From positions 4,526,001 to 4,590,000 of the forward strand of contig LS483478.1 of assembly GCA_900478215.1 (NCBI GenBank): 64,000 nt of DNA. Direction: 5' to 3'. The notes under the pieces are model-generated. The model ran no database searches, had not been told where the DNA came from, and saw only the letters and a program-made list of their open reading frames with translations. The stretch's first letter is position 1. The number at the start of each line of letters is the position of its first letter. The stretch comes from Salmonella enterica subsp. houtenae serovar Houten (GTDB taxonomy: Bacteria; Pseudomonadota; Gammaproteobacteria; Enterobacterales; Enterobacteriaceae). Positions 57,678 to 64,000 of this stretch are shown piece by piece. The translations under genes were made by a program, and so were the position numbers.

Positions 57678-59174
57678 ATGGCTCACCCACATTTATTAGC
57701 GGAAAGAATTTCCCGTCTGAGCAGCGCCCTTGAGAAGGGGCTGTATGAACGTAGTCACGCCATACGCCTTTGCCTACTGGCGGCGCTAAGCGGTGAGAGC
57801 GTCTTTTTGTTGGGCCCACCCGGTATCGCCAAGAGTCTGATTGCCCGCCGCCTGAAGTTTGCTTTCCAGCGCGCCCGCGCTTTTGAATATCTGATGACTC
57901 GCTTTTCCACGCCGGAAGAGGTTTTTGGTCCGCTCTCTATTCAGGCGCTGAAAGATGAAGGTCGCTATGAACGCTTAACGACCGGCTATCTTCCCGAAGC
58001 CGAAATCGTTTTTCTTGATGAAATCTGGAAAGCAGGGCCCGCTATCCTGAACACATTGCTGACCGCCATTAACGAACGCCACTTCCGCAACGGCGCGTTT
58101 GAGGAAAAAATCCCGATGCGGCTGTTGGTGGCGGCCTCTAACGAACTACCCGAAGCGGACAGCAGTCTGGAGGCGTTGTACGACCGACTGCTGATTCGCC
58201 TGTGGCTGGATAAAGTTCAGGATAAAGCCAATTTCCGCTCCATGCTGGTTAGTCAGCAGGATGAGAGCGATAACCCGGTACCCGCCGCGTTACAGGTTAG
58301 CGATGAAGAATATCAACAGTGGCAAAAAGATATCGGCGCGATTTCACTCCCTGATCCGGTCTTTGAGCTGATTTTTACTCTGCGCCAACAGTTGGATAAT
58401 TTGCCGAATGCGCCTTATGTCTCCGACCGTCGCTGGAAGAAAGCCATCCGCCTGTTACAGGCCAGCGCCTTCTTTAGCGGACGCGACGCGGTTGCGCCGA
58501 TTGACCTTATCCTGCTAAAAGATTGCTTGTGGTATGACGCGCAGAGTCTGAATCTCATGCAACAGCAACTGGAAATATTGATGACCGGACACGCCTGGCA
58601 GCAGCAGGCCATGCTGACTCGCCTCGGCGGTATCGTCCAGCGCCGCCTTCAGTTGCAGCAACAGCAAAGCGATAAAACCGCATTCACCGTCATTAAACAA
58701 GGCGGTATGCTCAGTCGTCGGCCACATTACTCTTTACCGCCGGAAGTCAGCGCGTCAACGTTGACGTTACTGCTACAAAAACCGCTAAAATTGCATGATA
58801 TGGAAGTGATCCATATTACCTTTGACCGCAGCGCACTGGAACTTTGGCTGACCAAAGGCGGCGAGATCCGCGGCAAACTGAACGGGATCGGTTTTGCCCA
58901 AACGCTGAATATGGAAGTCGATAACGCTCAACATCTGGTGGTGCGCGACATCAGTCTACAAGGTACCCGTCTGGCGTTGCCGGGAGCGGGTGAAGACAGT
59001 ATGCCCGCGGAGATCAAACAGCACCTGGAAACGTTAGAAAACGACTGGCGCCAGCAGCATACCCGCTTCAGCGAGCAGCAACATTGCCTGTTTATTCACA
59101 GCGACTGGTTAGGGCGCATTGAGGCCAGCCTGCAGGATGTAGGAGAACAGATCCGCCAGGCGCAACAATGCTGA
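57678..59174 (+). CDS. ravA: MoxR-type AAA+ ATPase RavA
   Basis: A 498-residue AAA+ ATPase that with ViaA interacts with lysine decarboxylase LdcI and respiratory complexes, and affects aminoglycoside uptake in E. coli. Walker A is LLGPPGIAKS, Walker B is IVFLDEIWKAGP, and the sensor region AASNELPEADSSLEALYDR is typical of MoxR proteins. The C-terminal part includes the LARA domain. The ATG at 57678 gives the E. coli length. Its stop overlaps viaA by seven bases. Confidence 0.95.
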   Translation: MAHPHLLAERISRLSSALEKGLYERSHAIRLCLLAALSGESVFLLGPPGIAKSLIARRLKFAFQRARAFEYLMTRFSTPEEVFGPLSIQALKDEGRYERLTTGYLPEAEIVFLDEIWKAGPAILNTLLTAINERHFRNGAFEEKIPMRLLVAASNELPEADSSLEALYDRLLIRLWLDKVQDKANFRSMLVSQQDESDNPVPAALQVSDEEYQQWQKDIGAISLPDPVFELIFTLRQQLDNLPNAPYVSDRRWKKAIRLLQASAFFSGRDAVAPIDLILLKDCLWYDAQSLNLMQQQLEILMTGHAWQQQAMLTRLGGIVQRRLQLQQQQSDKTAFTVIKQGGMLSRRPHYSLPPEVSASTLTLLLQKPLKLHDMEVIHITFDRSALELWLTKGGEIRGKLNGIGFAQTLNMEVDNAQHLVVRDISLQGTRLALPGAGEDSMPAEIKQHLETLENDWRQQHTRFSEQQHCLFIHSDWLGRIEASLQDVGEQIRQAQQC

Positions 59175-60619
59175 CGCTGGATACGCTAAACGTCATGCTG
59201 GCCGTCAGCGAAGAGGGAATGGTCGAAGAGATGATCCTCGCGCTACTGGCTTCCCCACAACTGGCCATTTTCTTTGAAAAGTTTCCGCGTTTAAAAAACG
59301 CCGTGACCGCCGATCTCCCGCGCTGGCGAGAAGCGCTACGCAGCCGTCTTAAAGACGCGCGCGTTCCGCCGGAACTCACGGAAGAAGTCATGTGTTATCA
59401 GCAAAGTCAACTTCTCTCTACACCACAGTTCATTGTGCAACTGCCGCAAATACTGGCGTTGCTTCATCGCCTACATTCACCGTATGCCGCGCAAGCGAAG
59501 CAGTTGACGGAGAGCAACAGTACCTTTACCCCTGCGCTACACACGCTTTTTTTGCAACGCTGGCGGTTAAGTCTGGTCGTGCAGGCCACCACGTTAAACC
59601 AGCAACTACTGGAAGAAGAGCGCGAGCAGTTGCTGAGTGACGTTCAGGAACGGATGACGCTGAGCGGGCAACTGGCACCGACGCTGGCGGAAAATGATAA
59701 TGCCGCAGGCCGCCTGTGGGATATGAGCGCGGGCCAGCTTAAACGTGGTGATTATCAACTGATCGTAAAATACGGCGAATTTCTCGCCGCTCAGCCGGAG
59801 CTAAAGCGACTGGCGGAACAACTGGGGCGTTCGCGGGAGGCCAAATCGGTGCCGAAAAAAGATGCGCCGATGGAAACCTTTCGTACACTGGTACGCGAGC
59901 CCGCTACGGTGCCAGAGCAGGTTGACGGTATTCAGCAAGGCGATGATATCCTGCGCCTGTTGCCGCCAGAGCTGGCGACGCTCGGCATCACCGAGCTGGA
60001 ATATGAATTCTACCGCCGGTTGGTGGAAAAACAGCTCCTCACCTATCGCCTGCATGGCGAAGCATGGCGTGAGAAAGTAACCGAACGACCGATAGTACAC
60101 CAGGATATCGACGAGCAGCCGCGCGGACCGTTTATTGTCTGCGTCGATACTTCAGGCTCGATGGGGGGGTTTAACGAGCAGTGCGCAAAAGCGTTCTGCC
60201 TGGCGTTGATGCGCGTTGCGCTGGCGGATAACCGCCGCTGCTTTATTATGCTGTTTTCCACTGACGTTGTGCGTTATGAACTCTCCGGGCCGGAAGGTAT
60301 CGAGCAGGCCATCCGCTTTTTAAGCCAACGTTTTCGCGGCGGCACGGATATCGCCAGCTGTTTTCGCGCCATTATTGAACGGATGCAGGGACGGGAATGG
60401 TTTGATGCCGATGCGGTGGTCATTTCGGATTTTATCGCCCAGCGCTTGCCGGATGACGTGGTGAGCAAAGTGGGAGAGTTGCAGCGTCTTCACCAGCATC
60501 GATTCCACGCGGTGGCGATGTCGGCGCACGGCAAACCCGGCATCATGCGCATTTTCGATCATATCTGGCGCTTTGACACCGGGATGCGAAGCCGCCTGTT
60601 GCGACGCTGGCGGCGCTAA
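59168..60619 (+). CDS. viaA: VWA-domain protein ViaA
   Basis: Partner of RavA and stimulator of its ATPase. The 483-residue product has a helical N-terminal part and a C-terminal von Willebrand A domain with an intact MIDAS motif (CVDTSGSMGG, about 325-334) and the later T and D positions (GGTDIAS, VVISDFI). It overlaps ravA by seven bases, indicating coupled translation, and is convergent with asnA (four-base gap). Confidence 0.95.
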   Translation: MLTLDTLNVMLAVSEEGMVEEMILALLASPQLAIFFEKFPRLKNAVTADLPRWREALRSRLKDARVPPELTEEVMCYQQSQLLSTPQFIVQLPQILALLHRLHSPYAAQAKQLTESNSTFTPALHTLFLQRWRLSLVVQATTLNQQLLEEEREQLLSDVQERMTLSGQLAPTLAENDNAAGRLWDMSAGQLKRGDYQLIVKYGEFLAAQPELKRLAEQLGRSREAKSVPKKDAPMETFRTLVREPATVPEQVDGIQQGDDILRLLPPELATLGITELEYEFYRRLVEKQLLTYRLHGEAWREKVTERPIVHQDIDEQPRGPFIVCVDTSGSMGGFNEQCAKAFCLALMRVALADNRRCFIMLFSTDVVRYELSGPEGIEQAIRFLSQRFRGGTDIASCFRAIIERMQGREWFDADAVVISDFIAQRLPDDVVSKVGELQRLHQHRFHAVAMSAHGKPGIMRIFDHIWRFDTGMRSRLLRRWRR

Positions 60620-60623
60620 CGGC

Positions 60624-61616
60624 TTATAAAATAGCAGGAATGCTTTCGCGAACCTGCGTGGGCCATACGCCGCACTGCACCTGGCCAATATGCGGCAATT
60701 GCAGCAGCAACATCGTCAGACGCGACTGCCCAATCCCGCCGCCGATGGTCTGCGGCATTTCGCCGCGCAGCAGCGCCTGATGCCACTCCAGTTGCAGGCG
60801 ATCTTCATCACCGGTCAACGCCAACTGGCGCATCAGCGTATCGGCATCTACGCGGATCCCCATAGAGGAGAGCTCAAACGCATCTTCCAGCACCGGGTTC
60901 CACACCAGGATATCGCCGTTCAGACCGGCGTAGCCCAGCTCAGATGCGGAGCTCCAGTCATCATAATCCGGCGCGCGGATATCATGGCGGTGGCCATCGC
61001 TCAATTTACCGCCGATCCCCACCAGGAAAACGGCGCCAAGTTCTTTGGCGATCGCGCGTTCGCGCCCTTTCGCATCCAGATCCGGGAAACGCGCCAGCAG
61101 TTCCTGACTGTGAACAAAATGGATCTGATCCGGCAGGAACGGCGCCAGACCAAACTGTTTATGCACTTCTGCTTCCGTCGCCTTAATTCCTGCCCATATA
61201 GCTTCTACTGTGCTTTTCAGGGTGGAAAATTGGCGCTCGCCATCGCCCATGACACGCTCCCAGTCCCACTGATCCACATAGACCGAGTGGAGCGGAGAGA
61301 GTCGGTCTTCATCGGGGCGAAGGGCTTTCATGTGCGTGTACAGCCCTTCGCCCGCGCTGAAGTCATGTTGCCCCAGGGTTTGACGTTTCCACTTCGCCAG
61401 TGAATGCACCACTTCGAACTGGGCGTCAGGCAACGCTTTCACTTTTACCTGCACCGCTTTTTCACAGCCGGACAAATTATCCTGTGTACCATCCCCTACG
61501 CGACTCAGGATCGGCGCCTGGACCTCAATCAGACCCAGACGCTCCTCCAGCTGGCGAGAGAAATGTGATTTCACGAAGCTAATTTGACGTTGTTTGGCAA
61601 TGTAAGCGGTTTTCAT
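60624..61616 (-). CDS. asnA: Aspartate-ammonia ligase
   Basis: Makes asparagine from aspartate, ammonia and ATP. The 330-residue product is an AsnA-type enzyme related to class II aminoacyl-tRNA synthetases: MKTAYIAKQRQISFVKSHFS, KWKRQTLGQHDF, YVDQWDWERV, and the C-terminal TIGGGIGQSRLTMLLL ATP-binding motif. It is divergent from its activator asnC (150 bases). Confidence 0.97.
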   Translation of the reverse strand: MKTAYIAKQRQISFVKSHFSRQLEERLGLIEVQAPILSRVGDGTQDNLSGCEKAVQVKVKALPDAQFEVVHSLAKWKRQTLGQHDFSAGEGLYTHMKALRPDEDRLSPLHSVYVDQWDWERVMGDGERQFSTLKSTVEAIWAGIKATEAEVHKQFGLAPFLPDQIHFVHSQELLARFPDLDAKGRERAIAKELGAVFLVGIGGKLSDGHRHDIRAPDYDDWSSASELGYAGLNGDILVWNPVLEDAFELSSMGIRVDADTLMRQLALTGDEDRLQLEWHQALLRGEMPQTIGGGIGQSRLTMLLLQLPHIGQVQCGVWPTQVRESIPAIL

Positions 61617-61766
61617 TTTTTTACTCCTGCGTCCTGTTGCCTATGATTAAGCAACAAAACGAGGGCACTATTCAATAATCAACAAACAAAAAGCCAACTT
61701 CGATTTTGATTCGTTAAAAATAACGGCTAAAATAGAGAGAATCATTAATGTTCATAAGAAAAAGCG

Positions 61767-62225
61767 ATGGAAAATTATCAGATCGACAATCTGGACCGCG
61801 GCATACTTGACGCCTTAATGGAAAATGCCCGTACCGCCTACGCCGAACTGGCCAAACAATTTGGCGTTAGCCCTGGTACCATTCATGTTCGCGTAGAGAA
61901 AATGAAGCAGGCCGGGATTATTACCGGCGCACGTATTGACGTCAGCCCTAAACAACTGGGCTACGATGTGGGCTGCTTTATTGGCATCATTCTAAAAAGC
62001 GCCAAAGACTATCCCTCCGCACTGGCCCGGCTGGAAAGTCTGGATGAGGTGACGGAAGCGTATTACACCACCGGTCACTACAGCATCTTTATAAAAGTGA
62101 TGTGCAAATCGATCGACGCGCTTCAGCACGTACTTATCAACAAGATCCAAACAATCGATGAAATTCAGTCCACTGAGACACTGATCGTCTTGCAGAACCC
62201 GATCATGCGTACCATCAAGCCATGA
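61767..62225 (+). CDS. asnC: Transcriptional regulator AsnC
   Basis: Lrp/AsnC-family regulator that activates asnA when asparagine is low and affects mioC/mnmG. The 152-residue product has an N-terminal HTH (DRGILDALMENARTAYAELAKQFGVSPGTIHVRVEKMK) and a C-terminal RAM (asparagine-binding) domain (EVTEAYYTTGHYSIFIKV). Confidence 0.96.
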   Translation: MENYQIDNLDRGILDALMENARTAYAELAKQFGVSPGTIHVRVEKMKQAGIITGARIDVSPKQLGYDVGCFIGIILKSAKDYPSALARLESLDEVTEAYYTTGHYSIFIKVMCKSIDALQHVLINKIQTIDEIQSTETLIVLQNPIMRTIKP

Positions 62226-62236
62226 TCGGCTTTTTT
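62217..62236 (+). terminator. asnC terminator
   Basis: AAGCC / GGCTT with a six-base loop and a T-run, overlapping the asnC stop codon. The stem is short, so read-through into mioC is likely. Confidence 0.6.
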
Positions 62237-62246
62237 AATCCCACAT

Positions 62247-62255
62247 TTTTCCACA
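62247..62255 (+). promoter_or_regulatory. DnaA box in mioC promoter region
   Basis: TTTTCCACA, one mismatch from the consensus TTATCCACA, 60 bases before mioC. In E. coli the mioC promoter is repressed by DnaA at this place. Confidence 0.6.
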
Positions 62256-62314
62256 GGTAGATCCCAGCTCGTTCACAGAGTACAATGCAGCCTCTTTACC
62301 TGAGCGAGCGATCA

Positions 62315-62758
62315 ATGGCAGACATTACTCTTATCAGCGGCAGCACCCTGGGCGGCGCCGAATACGTCGCGGAACATCTGGCGGAAAAGCTGGAAGCTGC
62401 CGGTTTTTCAACCGAAACGGTGCACGGTCCACTATTAGAAGATCTGTCAACTTCCGGGATCTGGCTGATAATCAGCTCAACGCACGGCGCCGGAGACATT
62501 CCGGACAACCTGACCCCTTTCTATGAAGACCTTCAGACGCAGAAACCCGATCTTTCCGCAGTACGTTTTGGCGCAATTGGAATTGGCAGCCGAGAATACG
62601 ACACATTTTGCGGCGCGATTGAGAAAATAGAAGCGGAACTGAAAGGCGATGGCGCAAAACAGGTTGGGGAAACACTGAAGATCAACATCCTTGAACATGA
62701 GATTCCGGAAGATCCAGCGGAGATTTGGCTCGGATCCTGGATTAATTTACTCAAATAA
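62315..62758 (+). CDS. mioC: Flavodoxin-like protein MioC
   Basis: A 147-residue FMN-binding flavodoxin-like protein, reported to support biotin synthase. The phosphate-binding loop is SGSTLGGAEYVAE near the N terminus, with SSTHGAGDIPDN as the second FMN loop. Transcription runs toward oriC and can influence initiation. The ATG at 62315 is used; the frame is open ten codons upstream. Confidence 0.95.
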   Translation: MADITLISGSTLGGAEYVAEHLAEKLEAAGFSTETVHGPLLEDLSTSGIWLIISSTHGAGDIPDNLTPFYEDLQTQKPDLSAVRFGAIGIGSREYDTFCGAIEKIEAELKGDGAKQVGETLKINILEHEIPEDPAEIWLGSWINLLK

Positions 62759-62775
62759 GTGTAAAGATTGAGCGA

Positions 62776-63048
62776 TCAACTGTGGATAAATCTGGTGGAA
62801 AGCTTGGATCAACCAGTAGTTATCCAAAGAATAACCGTTGTTCACTTTTTGAGTTGTGTATAAGTACCCGTTTTGATCCCAGCTTATACGGGCCACGATC
62901 ACCGATCATTCACAGCTAGTGATCCTTTCCAACGCATTGATCTTTATTACAGGATCCGGGTTATCCACAGCCTGGCGCGATCCTAATAAGAGATCACAAT
63001 AGAACAGATCTCTACATAAAAAGATCTTCTTTTTAATAGCCAGGATCC
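62776..63048. other. Chromosomal replication origin oriC
   Basis: The mioC-mnmG gap holds DnaA boxes: TGTGGATAA at 62781-62789 (R4), TTATCCAAA at 62820-62828 (R3), TGTGTATAA at 62855-62863 (R2), TTATCCACA at 62961-62969 (R1). Thirteen GATC sites lie between 62774 and 63047. The AT-rich unwinding element with GATC-led 13-mers (about 62985-63045) is on the mnmG side, as in E. coli. Confidence 0.97.
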
Positions 63049-63136
63049 CGGGGCTTTCTCCATCGGCTAAAGTTGAGTAGAATCCACCGCCCGGGCTTCA
63101 ATCCATTTTCACACCGCGTTATGCGAGGCAATTACC

Positions 63137-64000
63137 ATGTTTTATCAGGATCCTTTTGACGTCATTATCATTGGCGGGGGTCATGCAGGCACTGAGGCCG
63201 CGATGGCCGCAGCGCGTATGGGTCAACAGACTCTGCTTTTGACACACAATATCGACACGCTGGGACAGATGAGCTGTAACCCGGCGATTGGCGGTATTGG
63301 GAAGGGACATCTGGTAAAAGAAGTGGATGCGCTCGGCGGCCTGATGGCGAAAGCGATCGATCGGGCAGGTATTCAGTTTAGGATACTAAACGCCAGCAAA
63401 GGTCCGGCCGTTCGCGCTACCCGAGCTCAGGCGGATCGAGTCTTGTATCGCCAGGCAGTGCGTACCGCGCTGGAGAACCAGCCGAACCTGATGATCTTCC
63501 AGCAAGCTGTTGAAGATCTGATCGTCGAGAACGATCGCGTCGTCGGCGCCGTGACCCAAATGGGGCTCAAATTCCGCGCGAAAGCGGTGGTACTGACCGT
63601 CGGGACCTTCCTGGACGGCAAAATTCATATTGGTCTGGATAACTACAGCGGCGGTCGTGCTGGCGATCCGCCATCCATCCCGCTGTCTCGCCGTCTGCGT
63701 GAGCTCCCGCTACGCGTCAGCCGCCTGAAAACCGGCACGCCGCCGCGTATTGATGCGCGCACTATCGATTTCAGCGTGTTGGCCCAACAGCATGGCGATA
63801 ACCCGATGCCGGTTTTTTCGTTTATGGGGAATGCTTCTCAGCATCCGCAACAGGTGCCGTGTTACATCACGCATACCAATGAGAAAACCCATGACGTGAT
63901 CCGTAATAACCTCGATCGTAGCCCAATGTACGCTGGCGTGATCGAAGGGATCGGCCCACGCTACTGTCCTTCGATCGAAGATAAGGTGATGCGCTTTGCC
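63137..64000 (+). CDS. mnmG: tRNA modification enzyme MnmG (partial, 5' part)
   Basis: FAD- and tetrahydrofolate-dependent subunit of the MnmE-MnmG complex that makes cmnm5U/mnm5U at the wobble position of several tRNAs. The frame is open from the ATG at 63137 to the window edge (288 codons of about 629). The FAD-binding DVIIIGGGHAGTEAAMAAAR is at the N terminus, followed by SCNPAIGGIGKGHLVKEVDAL, both diagnostic of GidA/MnmG. It flanks oriC on the unwinding-element side. Confidence 0.97.
   Translation, partial: MFYQDPFDVIIIGGGHAGTEAAMAAARMGQQTLLLTHNIDTLGQMSCNPAIGGIGKGHLVKEVDALGGLMAKAIDRAGIQFRILNASKGPAVRATRAQADRVLYRQAVRTALENQPNLMIFQQAVEDLIVENDRVVGAVTQMGLKFRAKAVVLTVGTFLDGKIHIGLDNYSGGRAGDPPSIPLSRRLRELPLRVSRLKTGTPPRIDARTIDFSVLAQQHGDNPMPVFSFMGNASQHPQQVPCYITHTNEKTHDVIRNNLDRSPMYAGVIEGIGPRYCPSIEDKVMRFA

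Overview
The window is a piece of an enterobacterial chromosome next to the replication origin. Gene content, order and protein identity point to Salmonella (most likely S. enterica or a close relative). The backbone follows the E. coli rffT(wzyE)...rho-trxA-rhlB-gppA-rep-ppiC-ilvC...ilvL-yifB-hdfR-rrnC-yieP-hsrA-rbs-kup-ravA-viaA-asnA-asnC-mioC-oriC-mnmG order. Salmonella-like traits include an intact ilvG and an intervening sequence in 23S helix 25. The serovar or subspecies cannot be fixed from the window alone.

Layout. (1) 1-11944, minus strand: the enterobacterial common antigen (wec) operon from wecA to the cut-off wzyE, with most genes overlapping or abutting. (2) 12141-15600: rho with its long leader, trxA, and divergent rhlB, followed by gppA (15611-17110). 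(3) 17131-19987, plus strand: an accessory block between gppA and rep made of a NahR/NodD-like LysR regulator, an amidohydrolase-fold aromatic decarboxylase and a DUF554 membrane protein. (4) rep, then a minus-strand operon (24313-22112) of a Crp/Fnr-type regulator, a nucleoside phosphorylase and a PnuC-family transporter. (5) 24507-37869: ppiC, an ERIC repeat, ilvC and divergent ilvY, then an accessory patch (27639-31165) with an in-frame dhaK-dhaL deletion chimera, an intact fabV enoyl-ACP reductase and a decayed IS1182-like transposase. The ilvLXGMEDA operon follows on the minus strand. (6) yifB, maoP, hdfR and the complete rrnC operon (16S, tRNA-Glu, 23S, 5S, tRNA-Asp, tRNA-Trp) with promoters P1 and P2. 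(7) yieP-hsrA facing the rbsDACBKR operon, kup, an ERIC element, ravA-viaA, asnA/asnC and mioC. (8) oriC with DnaA boxes and dense GATC sites, and the 5' part of mnmG at the right edge.

How the genes work together. The wec cluster makes and assembles the trisaccharide repeat GlcNAc-ManNAcA-Fuc4NAc: WecA starts on undecaprenyl phosphate, WecB/C make UDP-ManNAcA, RffH/RffG/WecE/WecD make dTDP-Fuc4NAc, WecF adds it, WzxE flips, WzyE polymerises and WzzE sets length. ilvC plus ilvGMEDA form the isoleucine-valine pathway, controlled by attenuation at ilvL and activation by IlvY. The rbs operon imports and phosphorylates ribose under RbsR control.

The parts most worth follow-up are the accessory insertions in the conserved backbone: the LysR/decarboxylase/DUF554 block, the Crp-like/phosphorylase/PnuC operon, and fabV beside a dhaK-dhaL remnant and a dead IS. 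A change of the rho leader-peptide start from ATG to ACG is a further point.
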